Position numbers and translations under genes: made by a program. Shown here in pieces: positions 49,091 to 62,771 of a DNA stretch of 64,000 bases. The notes under the pieces are model-generated. The model worked only from the letters and a program-made list of their open reading frames with translations. It made no database searches and was not told where the DNA came from. The stretch's first letter is position 1. Every line of letters starts with the position of its first letter. Origin of the DNA: Heliocidaris tuberculata (Eukaryota; Echinodermata; Echinoidea; Camarodonta; Echinometridae); contig CM046846.1 in assembly GCA_025618425.1 (NCBI GenBank), positions 31,861,409-31,925,408 on the forward strand. The letters are read 5' to 3'.

Positions 49091-49490
49091 TAGGCTGGAA
49101 TTCACAAAGGTGGTTTCACTTGAGATCATGGTTTATGCAGATTTCGTGGTATAAATACGCTTTATTTAGCATGTACACTTAAAAAGATCCAATAATGAAC
49201 GCGCGCTGGTCGCACATGGTTGGCAAAAGCGCTAAATTCACGCTTGTTGCCATGGTTCAGACCATGGTTTATGTAAATTAATCTAAATAAACCATGGTCT
49301 GAATTTACATAAACCATGGTCTGAACCATGGCAACAAGCGTGAATTTAGCACTTTTGCCAACCACGCGCGACCGACGCGCGTTCATTATTGTTTTTTTTA
49401 AGTGTACGCGCTAAATCAAGCGTATTTATACCACGAAATCTGCATAAACCATGGTCTCAACTGAAACCACCTTTGTGAATTCTGGCCCTA
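49091..49490. mobile_element. 400 bp fold-back element with 189 bp arms
   Basis: Arms 49091-49279 and 49302-49490 are inverse copies with only scattered mismatches, separated by a 22 bp loop that repeats AAACCATGGTCTG. Outer ends read GGCTGGAATTCACAAAGGTG and its inverse, with CTAG on both sides as a possible target duplication. No coding capacity. Any transcript through it would fold into a very long RNA hairpin. Confidence 0.85.
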
Positions 49491-49732
49491 GAGTCTCAAA
49501 GACTACACTCTTGACTGTCGAAAGAAGCATTAGAGACAAGGATAATGTTATTGAAGTGTGCACGTAGCTGACTGCAAAATGAAGTCCGTTTGTTTTTAGT
49601 AAATCTAATTAACCTTGTGAAAGGGTTTCATGCACAGTTCATGTCCGCTTGTTATCAATATCTGTACCTGGGTAAACATTCCTCAGCAAACAACGCTCAT
49701 CATTAGCAAACATTAAATGTGCTAGCATGGCT

Positions 49733-49814
49733 AAATATTAGCTGAGAGCCAAAACGGCGTTAACTCATATACTGTAACATAGAGTTAATGCCCTTCTGGC
49801 TCTCAACAGATATT
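49733..49814. repeat. Hairpin repeat family, copy 5
   Basis: Arms GAGAGCCAAAACGGCGTTAA and GTTAATGCCCTTCTGGCTCT with outer pairing AAATAT/ATATTT. Confidence 0.75.
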
Positions 49815-50593
49815 TTGTTGCCTATATATGCATGAGAGGGACACAGTCTAAAATCCAATCACTGCTTCATTTACCTGCTCTTCTCTCTATTAAATCTTAA
49901 TCTCTACCTGGAAAACAGTTCATTAAAGTCTTCAAAAATGAAGCAGCTATTTTCTTTCAAAGGTCAAATCACTATCATTAATTGCAATTCACTACACAAA
50001 AATAAACATGTGGGCCTATCACATCAATTTGGGCTGAGCCCTATTCAAACTGCCTCTCCCTTTTGAAATCTCTCGGAATAAAACCATTCAAATCAGTGCA
50101 GGGTGGCTGCATTGTCAATTAATTTGATAGTCTGAGGTTTAGATCAATTAACCTTAATTTTCAAAGGCAAGTTTTAGGGACACAGATTCAGAATCTTGTA
50201 GATAATAAAAGAATAAACAAAAACACTGCAACAAGCTCCAATCACCATTTTGCCCTGCAGTGGGTAGAACATTATGCGGCTCATTGTGTAGCTCGTCAAT
50301 AAGATTACCAATTCGATATGAAAGACAGGATTACAAGGAAAATGTAAGGACCATAAGAACTGTTTTGGGCCAGGACTTTGATCAGGCCAGGACTTTGATC
50401 AAGAGACAATTACTTTTGTCTTCCAAGAGCATTGTGTGATGGCCTTACTATAGAGAAGAAGGATTAGGGAAACCACTAGTTAAAGAAAGGGGGAGGGGTT
50501 GGGGTCTGAGCAAGTCTGTAAACAAGCCACAACATGTTGATACCATGTAATGAGAGGAGGGGGCATCTTACGAAACCTGTGTGTACGAATCTT

Positions 50594-50668
50594 CTGCTGA
50601 GAGCCAGATGGATGTTAGCTCTTTTCATTTTACATAGAATCATCAGCTAACCCCTTCTACCTCTCAGC
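50594..50668. repeat. Hairpin repeat family, copy 6 (diverged)
   Basis: Arms TGCTGAGAGCCAGATGGATG and CAGCTAACCCCTTCTACCTC; more mismatches than the others. It ends about 10 bp before the Tc1/mariner-like MITE. Confidence 0.6.
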
Positions 50669-50679
50669 AATACACACTA

Positions 50680-50851
50680 CAGTCAAACCTGCTTTAGCGA
50701 CCATCTGTTTACACGGAGACCAAAATTTCTGTTTCCCTAGAAAATTGTTTATTGAAATTTGTGTTAAAGGAACATGTACATAAAGGCCACCTGCTCATAA
50801 AGACCGCTTTTCTTGTCTCCCTTGAGTGGTCTTTATATACAGGTTTCACTG
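50680..50851. mobile_element. 172 bp Tc1/mariner-like MITE
   Basis: Ends CAGTCAAACCTG and CAGGTTTCACTG, with TA on both sides (50678-50679 and 50852-50853). The inner arms GCGACCA and TGGTCTTTATA also pair. TA target plus CAGTxAAACCTG ends fit the Tc1/mariner superfamily. Confidence 0.7.
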
Positions 50852-52508
50852 TATTTGCAAAGGTCCTTCATCCTAATTGAATTGCATATTTTCTCTACAA
50901 AATTACTTTCTCCTACCACGACATTACCTCAAGATTTTGTTAGAAATTATCACAAAACTGACAAACAGTTTACGGGAAAAAAAATCCTCATTGTACTACA
51001 TGTGTTTTGCATCTGTTTTTATATTTTCACCAACTCAAGAGCAAGTCTTTTCCAAACTGGATAACATCATGCATATGACTGGTCACCTTTTACAGTCTAT
51101 GTCTGCAGGTATGTGACAATACCTTTGCTTAAACTTATAAAGCCATTTATTTTACACAAATGTGATTAAAATTTCTCTCACCTGAATAGGATTCAAGCAA
51201 CATGACGAGATGTTCAGATGCATCAGATGAGGCGTTGTGTATGTGAGAAAGAAAGAGAAAAAAAAGGAGAAAAATCACATTAATTATCTACCAAATAGCT
51301 TTGCAATCCAATTAATCAATTTACAAAGCAAACATATAGCAAGGAATTCATATGAAAAGAATGAGTTCAGATTTTTACCTTTAAGGTCAGAGAATTTTAT
51401 TGTGATGTTTTCATAGCAAACTCTGCTACATTAAATGGCTGTATGTCAGGCACAGTAAAATAACAAACTAGCCCTTCTGCTATGCCCCACTGAGATTTGT
51501 TCCATAAATTCCAACTCAAATATAAGGCAAGTACCAAAATAAGTAGGACAGCTCAATTTGAGGTGGCTTATGAGTGTGTTTTCGGACACAACATCAATCA
51601 AGGAGGGAGGAAAAGTACTTTTCTTTATTAATCAAACTCTGGAGGTTTAACCTCAGAAAAGGGGCAAGCATTCTTATATTTTGAGATTCTGTCCTACCAT
51701 CTCACTCACTCTCACACTGAGACACACCCTTTCATCTTTCCTCATTACCTATTTCTGAGAAGTCTGTACCATCTACTCCAATCCTCCTTTCATAATTCTT
51801 TTTCTTTTTAACTATGGCATTATACAATACAACATGATTGTCCCAGAGCTATACTGAAATAGCCCTTGCATGACTCTAAATAGGGCCTAAATAAATCCCA
51901 AATAGGCCTCAAATTTTCCTTCTCAGGGACAATTTTTCAGAATTTGAAAAGAGCCCAAGACAAAAATATATAACATTTAGAGGGATGTTACCATTGAAGA
52001 GGTCTGGCCATCTGTGCATCATTAATTTCACCATACATTTTGTCAGAATCTACAGGGGCCTACCCCTTTTGCCATACACCCATCGTATGTGTTTCTTTAT
52101 TATACAAATGTGAAAAGTGGCATTATTCCTCTTGAAATCCTTCTCCTGGATGCTCTATCAGCTCAGCCACTTGACAAGGACATCAAAGCAGTCTTCAAAG
52201 TCAACAGGAGGGGTATCCAAGGGGTGTCTGCCTAGCATCACAACCTACATTACTGTCAAGTCGTCCGGGCTCTGTGGCACCAGCCATACAATCATCATGA
52301 CGCTTTATTGGATTACTCTCTTAACCCATTACATTCCAGCTGATTCCTGGGTGATGGCCCCCTAAATCACAACCCCATGGGGGAAAAGGTATCAAAAGAT
52401 GTACGATTATACGGTGAAAAGTGTGACAGTAGTAGAATCATAAGACACACTGCTCCATCCACAATTGTTCCCCTTTCATTTTCTAACATTCCTCTTGACT
52501 CATCACTG

Positions 52509-52625
52509 TGCCTAGCCTGGACCCTAATCCTAACCCTAAACCTAAACCTAAGCCTAACCTAAAACCCAAATGCAACCCTAACCCTATATTTTGATTACAT
52601 AAAGCCTGCAGAAATGTAGCTAGAG
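52509..52625. repeat. CCTAAC-rich dispersed repeat, copy 3
   Basis: CCTAACCTAAAACCCAAATG and ACCCTAACCCTATATTTTGA match copy 2. Its right part was afterwards duplicated (52582-52809). Confidence 0.6.
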
Positions 52626-52809
52626 CATACATCAGATTAACATCAGTAGAACATCATGGCTGGGCTTTGCTACGTCATGAATTCTACAGAAATAACCCTA
52701 TATTTTGATTACATAAAGCCCACAGAAATGTAGCTTGGGCATACATCAGATCAACATCAGTAGAACATCAGGGCTGGGCTTTTTTACATCATGAATTCCA
52801 CAGAAATAA
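52582..52809. repeat. 114 bp tandem duplication
   Basis: Units at 52582 and 52696 both start CCCTATATTTTGATTACATA and end GAATTC(T/C)ACAGAAATAA. The first is continuous with a CCTAAC-rich dispersed repeat. Confidence 0.85.
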
Positions 52810-55800
52810 AACTTGTAAAGAATAATTTTAAAAACTCAAAATAACAAGCCCTAATTCTTGTACAACTTATACATGTACATTTAACTCAGTGAATCAACAC
52901 AAACAAACTTTGCAGTCGGACCTATAGATCCCATATTTCTTTTTCATTGCATAGAATGATGCTAGATTTCTATCCCAGGAAATGAGGGATTGCATCTCTG
53001 GCTTTCATCAGCTGAGAAACAGTTTTGTTTGGATATCATAGTAGATTTGTCTTTCCTGACCTCACTGGGTGATGCAGTCCAATAATACACCGAAGGCCAC
53101 ACACATGGGCTGTTTGTGCTAGCGTCCATGGTGCTAGGATCAAACCATATGTCTCAATTAGCTAATAGATGTGTTTAGATGGAGATCTTGATCAAAGATT
53201 AGGATATATGTCCAAGCCACCATGAACATCCGCTCTGACCTTTTCAGAGCTGCATTGTCCAATGTCTTGTTTGGTCGTAATGCAAGGTGCTACAAGCCCA
53301 TTCACAAGCTTGCCCTCGGCAACCAAAGTGCGCTCGTGTCTGAAACTTTACTGAAAATTTTGCCGAAATTCAATGCCATGAAATAATTCAATAACAACAA
53401 TAAATCAAAATTTGGAAGTTTCTTGCCATGGAAATGATCGTCAATATTTCCTGTAAGTTTTGAGTCATGTAAGTTTCCCATATTACAGTAGACCTACACT
53501 GACCAGTTCATATCAGATTGTTATTTTACAACTCTGTGGCTGATGGATGAGACTAGCTAAAAAAACCAGCAAAGAGGTGAAAGGTCATCAAAGTGTCCAG
53601 GGGAAGGGGGTATCTAAGGTGAAGGCCACACATCAAGTGTTTGGGCAGGGAGTAATGAGGCATGATAGTTAGGTAACAAGATTGCAGGTAGACAAGGAGT
53701 TCATCTGGGGACAACTACAACATGTCCTTTGATGAGAGCCAGAAGGGATTCAAATGTATGTAAACTATTTTCAAAAAGCACAACAGACTTTTTTGAAAGT
53801 ATTAAAAACTTCTGATCTCTGCTTTTCATTTATGCAACAAAGTAGGCACACACAAATCAATCTGATGTCATTATTACTTGTCAGAAACACAATGTTCAGC
53901 CATTACCTTAATCAAACTGTATCACTTCCTTTTCATCAAAGCAAACACCCTTTGTTTACATGGTAACTCTATGAACGACCCCCTTCATCATGAATTTTAA
54001 CTTTATGGAAACCAATCATTTCACACCACAGGTGCATGGTCCTGTGTACCACGTTTGGCAAACACCCCCCCCCCCCCTCCTTAGAGCTCTGCCACCTTCG
54101 TATCAATGGGAGGGGTGTCTCTATGGAACCAGACAGGGTCAAGAGGGAAGGGGCAAGGGCTCTACTCCCCCCCCCCCCCCAAGACGGTACAGACTAGAGT
54201 ACATTGCTTTCACTGTTTTATTAAGCACAAGTGTGTACGTGCAATTTCACAAGAGATAGTGGCAACTACTTGACTATACCACTCTAACAAACTGGTTTTA
54301 CTTTTTGTAGTGGTAAATTTGCACAATGTGATTGAGCTAGGACTTGAGGATGTTTGAGAAAAGGGTCTCCATCAGAGCCTTGTAAAATACCCAGTTCTTA
54401 CAGTGACAGCTATCTAGGAACCACCATCCACTCTCCTCGCTTTCTCTGACATCTTATAGCATGAAAGCAGTCGGTTAGTCAAGGATGGACATTTGACAAA
54501 TTTTGAAAGTTTGAAGGCCTATTTTATGTTTCCTTGTCAAAGGCATCACTGAAGGAGTTGAAATTTGATAAAATTTGGTTGTCATAGTCGCCTTCTAAAA
54601 TTATAATCCATAAAATATTCAATGCCACGGACGGACGAAATGCCTACTCTTAACCAATTAGGCTCAGCAACATACTTTGGTTTTAAACAGCCAGTTTTAC
54701 AATCTAAGCTTATCTCTTTTCGGAGTGTGATTTAGAATTAGGTCTATATCTGAATGTAGGGAGGGTTGATGGATTCCTTTAAAGGTTGAAGTTCAACTAC
54801 AGGAAGGAAACGCAACACTTCTTCACAATTCAAACATTTGAAAATCTTCACACAAAAGAGCCAGGCAACGGAGCAGAGGGAGAGAGAGCAAGAAGAGAGA
54901 TGGAAAGAGAAGTATTGTACACATCCAAACATACATTATGCAGAGGCAGTTGGCAGCTATTGAGAAGTTCATTGACGAGTGTTTATACACTGTAGAACAG
55001 CACAAAGCTGGGTGTTTACAGAACCACTTTGTGAGTTGGGCTGGGGTCCGAGTGTGGGTTTCTCCTGACAAAGACACAAGTTTTCAACCATTGGTGATGC
55101 GTGATTAGCCTAACCTTGAACTTCTTCCTGCACCATTGTTCAACAATCACGCTAACAAAATGAATAATTAGACAGGTTCTTTTCCGCCCCCGCCCCCACC
55201 CCCATAAATCAAGAAATGTTTCGATGGAAATAACTGAAGCAAATGTTTCTTCCAAAATTCAATTTTTCACACTGGAATAAAAAATATTAATAATAAATTG
55301 CATCCTCAACTAATAGAATGTTTGAAAAATATGCTGCTTTTTGGTTTTCTTCAATTTTACAATCCCTTTTCTCTTTTAATTGTTCATATACCATATTCCT
55401 CTTTAAGTCCCTCTTTTTTAATTTGATTAATCCTTTTTTTTTCTTTTGCACCTGTTCATGTTTCATATTCCCCTTTAAGTCTTGAAGAGTTTCTTACTTG
55501 AAATGAATACATCTAAGATGCAACACAATCCAAGATACTTGTGCCTGTTTTTGTTTGAGATACACATTATCCAGAGTTTCATGATCTTAATTACATTCAT
55601 GGCTTAACAAATCCATTTCCTCCATCAAATGAGTCCCCAAATGATCCAAAATGGCCGAATGGCCGAAAAATGCAAATTCTGCAAGCCGTCTAGATTACCT
55701 CTGAGATTCGTAACCACCGCTCTCCCAATCTTTCAGCTCACCATCCAAAGTGAGTCTTCCATCACATAATGAATGCCTGCTGCGAGCTGGTCGGGCAAAG

Positions 55801-56330
55801 TAATGCACCTAAATGAACGGAATAGATTAGACGAGAGCACAGGGGCCTACTTGAAAGTTTATGCCTGGGACTAGGCGGATTTCTTGTCTCACTCACAGCA
55901 GACATGTATGATATACAGACAGGTATCTGAATATATGCAAGGATGTCATCAGGCAAGTGAACTCTTTCAGGATAACTGCTACAAAATTGCAATCCAATGT
56001 ATGTTCCAGCATGGGAGATGAATAATCTGACCTTTCACAATGGCAACTGAAGAAAGATAATACTTGTCTCAGGATGTCTGCAAAGAGCAACCATCTTTAT
56101 TCCACTCATATGTGTACACAGAAACAATAACTTGTGAAGAGTAGCCTATGTTCTAGAATTCTACTGTAAAATACTTTCTAATTTATATCCTTATTCGTTG
56201 AAATTGGCTGAAAATGTTCAAATTTCTAAATTCCTTTTGAAAGATCGTTCAGGAGAGACAAACAGATGAAGACAGGCATGAATCAAAGGAATCAGTTGCA
56301 ATTGCAAGTATCAATTCATTGATGTGTAAG

Positions 56331-56660
56331 ACAATTTATATCAGCTTGCATGCACACGACTGCATGAATGCATGTATAGACATCTAACCAGACTATTTCA
56401 TTCAATGGGAACTTGCCCTTCTATTCTCAAGACATTTATATCAGCTCGCATGCACACGACTGCACGTAATAGACATCTATCAAACTTAGAATACTGCCTA
56501 AAACCAAACTTTTTACTTCAATGGGAATGTGCCCTTCTATTCTCAAGACACTTGTATCAGCTCGCATGCACACAACTGTACGTTTAGACATCAAGAGAAC
56601 TTAGAATACTGCCTCAAACCATACTCTTTCCCTCAATGGGAACATGCCCTTCTATTCTCC
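56331..56660. repeat. Tandem repeat, ~100-116 bp unit, about three copies
   Basis: TATCAGCTCGCATGCACAC recurs at ~56338, 56438 and 56555. Each unit ends CAATGGGAA..TGCCCTTCTATTCTC. The long plus-strand frames here are by-products of the repeat. Confidence 0.8.
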
Positions 56661-56999
56661 GGCCATGTTTGCCAAGCAAATAGAGGATTGAGGTCATTTC
56701 CTTCCAAACTCCATCTAGGAAAAGATGGACCAATGTCCAGTACTGACTTGGTAATAATTAATGTAATGTCCACAGTGTGAGAGAGAGCCTTGACAAGATG
56801 AAAGGGGGAACAATCGCTCTATTTGGCTATCTTACACCGAGGTTGATATCTTCAAGCGAAGTGGGTTGTGTTTACGTTGTAGGAAGAAATCCTCCAAATG
56901 ATCCAAATGACATCATCATCACAACCATGACCACCATTTAGACCATCATCAACCTCTTCATCTCAATCTGTTTAGTAATCATCAATAATCAACATCGAC

Positions 57000-57215
57000 A
57001 TTATCATGACCATCATCATCATCATCTCCATCATCACCACCATCACCATAATTACCATCATCACCATCACCATCATCGCCATCATCGCCATCACCATCAG
57101 CACCATCACCATCATCATTATCATTACCACCATCACCATCACTACCATCATCACCATCATCACCATCACCACTATCATCATCATTATATACAACCATCAT
57201 CATCAACATCTCAAT
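57000..57215. repeat. Trinucleotide (ATC/ACC) microsatellite
   Basis: About 215 bp of imperfect CATCAC/CATCAT/CACCAT units. Low-complexity frames on both strands come from this and are not genes. Confidence 0.95.
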
Positions 57216-58445
57216 CATTGCTGATTTAACAAACCAACAAGCAAGAGAACACAGCCCTCACCAGGGGCCTCATTTCATATCATCTCCATAACGACTGCGC
57301 CACAAAATTTCACATTCAGCCTTTATTGCAATAACCCACGCAGTTTCATATATCTATTTGGAAACTGGTGGTGCCCCTGCATCGGGCATGCTTTACGCGC
57401 CCAAATCACATCCAAGATGGCTGACAGGTAATACAGAGCACTGGCTGATGGGGGTAAATGTTGACTTAGACCCTGAAATATCACAAGCTGAGTTTGGATA
57501 GAGCGATCCAACCATTACCCTCTCCATCCCCAGCTGAATACCAGGTGAATATTTCTTTGTCAGGGTTTCAAACAACCGAGCTGGGACCACCGGCATATTC
57601 CTTTTCGAAAAATGAAGCGGGACGCACCTCTTTCTGGGATTTCATGAACAGAAATTTGGGTCAGAGCCACAATGCTGTAATGGATGTCTGCAGCCTGCAG
57701 CTAAATATTAGTTGGCTGATTCGACCATTTTATTTAAGATTTTCTTGTTAGTTTCCCTATTTAAAGTGTAGAAGATTCAAGTGTAAATTTGCATTCTTTG
57801 GCAAGGCATTGAATATGTCAAAGGTTTACTGCACATACTGTGCCACTCTCCAAGAAATAAATGAGCAAATCAGAAAGCTTGGGTATCAAGCTAAACCTAG
57901 TGAGCAGGTAGGCTGCATGGCATGCTATTTCTTACATGTCCATAGCAAATCTATTTAGAAAAATATGTGCCTGAAATGAAATGAATATTCCTCTGGAATT
58001 GAGCAAGACTTCCTTTTTTCCCATTTTTTCTTTCCATTTTTAAAATTTCCCTACAAAATTAAGACAAAGGCTTCTTATCCTCCTTGTGTCAGGGACCCCG
58101 GGCATCTTGAGATGGCTATGTAACATGATCTTCATCGCCCACTGCCTAACTTCTCTCTTGGCTTTTTCTGGTCTCATTCAACAAAGAAGCCCCTCTGATG
58201 AATTATGCATAATGTGCTCAAAATAGGTGTACTGCTCTGGTACAGTGAACTCAGACTTGGAAGTCGCTTTGTCACAAATTATTGAATATAAATTGTGGAC
58301 AGATATCTTGTCTTCATTAGAAGGAAAATTACTCACTTTACATTTGTTTTAATTCAAAAGATAATTGATACCATTGTCCCTCCTCTCACATAAGTAATCA
58401 ATTCTCTTTACAAAAAGGAATATTCTAAACATATATTTTCTTGAA

Positions 58446-58495
58446 TATATATATATATATATATACATGTGTATATATATATATACATGTATATT
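58446..58495. repeat. TA microsatellite with TATATACATG units
   Basis: Alternating TA runs broken by two TACATGT words, which gives a palindromic stretch. Confidence 0.9.
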
Positions 58496-61400
58496 TTTTT
58501 TCATTTTTGTAATCACATGGTACCACATGAACAAGTAGATGCAAGAACATATTACCTTTGACATATAATCTGCCTACATATAACTCAATGACTTTCGAAA
58601 TATTCAGAACTCTCTCATTCATAAGATTTTTCTTAGACTTTCTCTGGTTTGTTTTTCAGATTTTTATGCTCTGATTTGAACCAGCTTGTTGTCAAGTTGA
58701 ACATCTCTAATGCAAAACCATACCATTTCATAAAAGCCAGTTCTGGTTCATTTTCATATTGGTAGTCAGTCAGATTGCAATATCATACCAAAATGAAACA
58801 GAAGAGAAGCCACTTCACAAAAAAATGAATAATCCTATTTGCAGCACCATGACAAGTCCATATCAGACAATGTACAAAGGTTACTAGGCATTGGTTTCCT
58901 TGCAAGGTAGTATGTTACCCTAAAAATGTACTTGACTCATTGTTGTCAATCCCTTGAGATATGTTAATCTGCTGAACTCATCCAAGAAACAATAAGCTTA
59001 TCAAAAACATACAGAAGTAACAATGAAGAGATTAAAAGCCAAATGAAACTTTTAAAAAAATCATAACAATGTTCATCTTCTTTTTCTAATAACTTTATAG
59101 TATTCTACCTTGCTTGACTGGCAAAAGCGGAAGTTGCTGAATAAGGCAAAAGCCAAAATATACTCCCCTATTACATCTAAAGATTATAATTTGCTTCTCA
59201 CAGCACATTACTGTTGCCCTTGTCACTATGTAAATCATGCATATAATGTTGAATTTTGTCTTCTAGCAACCTTCTATTTTGTGTAAATGTATGCGTGTGT
59301 TTTATATTTCCATATCTCTGTTCTTTTCTTCTGGCTTTATAGAGGGAAAGATAAGGAATGAGTTGGAAGCTGACCAAAGTTGCCATGGGGTCAATCAAGC
59401 TATTTTTGGTTGAACAGGGTGACCCATACTTAGATACAGTGTCTGGTATTTGATGGCGATACAGAGTTGGGTTACCGGAGTAAGATAGAGATCAGTCTAA
59501 TGAGACTGTTGACAGCTTGAAATTACACCTTTATTGGGTCAACACTGATAAGTATTCCATGCTAAGATTATCAAGGGCTTTGTTTCAGAGCAATGTATTC
59601 GTGTCAGTATGGCTTTCAGATTGTTCCTCAATTATGATCTTTGCTTAGGAAAATATATCTTGAAATTAATTGGGGATAATTTTTCATGTGACTATAATAT
59701 CATTCAATTAAACAAACTTTCGGAGAATTAATCGTATGATCAAATTCTATTGCAATTTTTTTGTACATCTAATAATGTTCAGTATGAACTGTCATATATG
59801 AACATGCCTCACAACTCTCTATTTATCTAAGAAGATCCCTCCACCCGTTCCCTTGCCAATTCTTATAGTAAAAAATCCTTCTTTCTCTGTTTTTAATGAC
59901 TAAATAATAGCCTACAAATCTAGTCAGTTAGAATACGATAAGACAAGAAATAGGCACAAGAAATTAACAAAATGCACCATCCAAAAACTTTTTCGGGATC
60001 TAGGTTGTATTATACAGCCAAAATATCGGATGTGGGAGCAAACTGAAGAATAAAGTAAGAATTCTCCATTTTGTTGGAATCCTAATCAATACAATGTGGT
60101 CGATGTTATCGCTTAATCTCATTCTAGTCTAGCCCATTCCATCCTTTCAACTGGTCCTGGTCCAGCACAAAGCCGGACACACGTCAAAAGACCACCACAG
60201 CTCACTGACCGAGGCTGACCCTCCCTGACCATTGTCTCCCTTCCTTTCTTTTATTCTTTGACTGTATCAACTTCTTAAATCGTTCTTTTGGTGGGTGAGG
60301 TCATCCACTTTCTCCTGAATGCACATCCTCTCTATTTGTCATAGAAACATCAATCCAAAACCAATCCTATAAATTAGTCTTGCCCGTCAGAGATCTACAG
60401 AAGTCCTCGAAATTTATGGTAGAACAGGTCTACCATCTTGTTTGGAAGTGATGGACTGTTTCAGAAGAAAACAAGGCCAGAAGCGATGAAAGAGATACAT
60501 TGTATATTTGGCCTTACACACCAGTAACTCTCTCTTTTCTAGCTATTGTTAAGTACTGTCAAGTATTGTGCAAAGTCCTCTTCTGTGCTTTGGGAGTTTG
60601 AATAGAACATTCAATAGGGCTTAATAAGCAGTCTTTGGTCTGAGTGGGGAGGTCTGTAATACCACTGGATTTGGCTGTTTAAACCGCATTTACGGATGTT
60701 CAAAACATGTCATGACATATGTCATCACCATAAACCCAACAAGGTGTAACAGTTTAATTAGTAGCTGGTAACAAACCCAATGAGGATGTCCAATAGCCCA
60801 CACCAACATGAAAATAGCTCTGGTCCTTCAACCAGAGGCTCAAGGTTTGTAACCATGGTATGCTTGCACCCTTCAATATCAGTTCATAATAACCATCAAT
60901 CCTTGAGGCTTGATTAATTATCTAGTCCCCAAGATTGACTTAAAGCCATGGGTCCCCTGGTTATTTGTATATTTGAATAATATTTTTTATGTTCAAATCA
61001 AATTGCAAGTGGACTGCCACATAAACCAAGGGAAGAGCCCGAACTAGATGTCTGGCATTATCTCTGAAAATTACTAATTCAATGTGAAACAAACTCGCAT
61101 CTTTTTCAGTATATTCCAAACTATACAAGAGCAAGTCAATACACATATTTCTCAATATATGCTATGCTGTTGTACCAGATTTGCTTGCTCCAATTGCCTA
61201 CAATGTATACTATCTCTCAAAGAGCTGGTATATAGACTCTCTTGAGCAGGAAGGAAGATAAAGTGACATGGAGTACATATCAAAGATTCATGAAGAAAAT
61301 CATGAATATTTCTAGAAGGTCCCCTGAATGATGGAGAAGAAGACAGGTCATCCGTGTAAAAGGCAAATAGTCCCACTCTCCCCCGAGGTGGAAGTTTTTC

Positions 61401-62771
61401 TCTCTCTCTCTACGCACAAGACACCTGAGCTTTATCCGCATGCATTAACCCTTCCACACTAGATACGAAAGTCTCATTCACACGTAACGCAGGAAAGTGC
61501 CTAAAAATACCATTCTACATGTACGTGTAAATGAATGGAAAGTGGGGTGGAGAAAAAAAAAATGAGCGCAACAAAGGCCCCTACGTCTACTCACTTTATC
61601 TTCATGTTAAAAGATACGAAAAGGTGAAATGCAATACATGTATATGTCCTTTTATTTTGCGACAGATTTGTTTGTAAGTTGGTTTAACAGATCGTGTGTG
61701 AGTGAGGCATAAGAGTGGTGGATTGACAGGCTTTTCATCTTGCAGTGTAATCCATACTTTTATACATGAATAGAAAATAATAAAATTATGACTTACATGT
61801 ACATTATTTCATAGCAATTGTAGAATACTTTAATTTTTTTTTTTTTTTTTTTTTACTTTTTGAAAACAATAATAGATCTATGTTCTCAGCTCTTTTACTA
61901 TCTTTAACATCTACTCCTGGGTAACCATGCAGACTACTTCCTTTACATTTGCTTTCAAGTTTACCACCACAAACTTTAAAAAAATATATTCCCATAACAT
62001 ACCAGTTCCTCGTCAGCAAACATTGACATACAGACCATGCCTTAGCTGAGCATGCCTCCATACTAGAAAAACAGTAGATGACTCCTCTTTTTGAAGTTCC
62101 AGTTCCACCGCAATCCTCATACAATATGCAACGAAAGATCATGCATTAGCGATGAGCAGTTTGCATGGCTCCCGTTTTCTGTCTCATTTCTCCCAGTTAG
62201 CCGGTGTCAGTCACAATCAATACATTTATATGCTATTTCCTGAGCCTTTCTGATATTTGCCGCTTACGCCACACAAAAAAGGGGATTGAAAGTGTCCATG
62301 ATGCTGGGAATTATTCATGATCATCACTTTTATTTCACATTCACTGTCATTTGATGAATAGTAAAAGTGACTGATTATGAGGGCACCTGCAGGGCCCAGG
62401 GCACATACATCAAGTTTTATTTAACATAATGCACTTCATTATTTAAATTCAGGCAAGGGAAATTGATGGTTTGCTAATGCTGAAAAGAATTTTAAAATTT
62501 CTAGCTGGACAAATTTCGAACATAACAATTTTGAGAAGATCATCCAGTCTAGAGGCCTGTATGAAAGGTTAAAGGGGGGGGGGGAGAAGTCTAACCTAGC
62601 ATCAAGCTAGTTTGAACAAAAGCAGAAATATAAGAATATGTTTGTTAAGAATCAGAGATGAATGAATGAAATCAGATAAAGGACAAGAAAGTTGTGAAGT
62701 TATGAAATTTTGAAGTTGTGATTGATGAATCCCTTATTGGGATTCTACTACTACTAGGCTATATTAGATTA

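Noticed and set aside
51188..51245. Minus-strand coding-looking stretch ending TCAG|GTGAGA (phase 1), a possible FAT exon
   Set aside because: No AG acceptor lies between the upstream polypyrimidine tract and this stretch, and the peptide has no cadherin motif.
52509..52580. Interstitial telomere remnant
   Set aside because: The CCTAAC words are embedded in a repeat also found at 17994 and 37340 with shared non-telomeric flanks.
55683..55790. Open minus-strand stretch next to donor CAGAG|GTAATC
   Set aside because: The phase does not fit the FAT exons, the peptide has no cadherin motif, and no clear acceptor was found.
56972..57224. Met/Ile/Asp-rich frames of 72-78 codons
   Set aside because: By-products of the ATC/ACC microsatellite.
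61804..62142. Cysteine-containing 112-codon minus-strand frame
   Set aside because: No family resemblance and no splice-site or repeat support; it ends in a poly-K tract from a T run. Chance is the simplest explanation.
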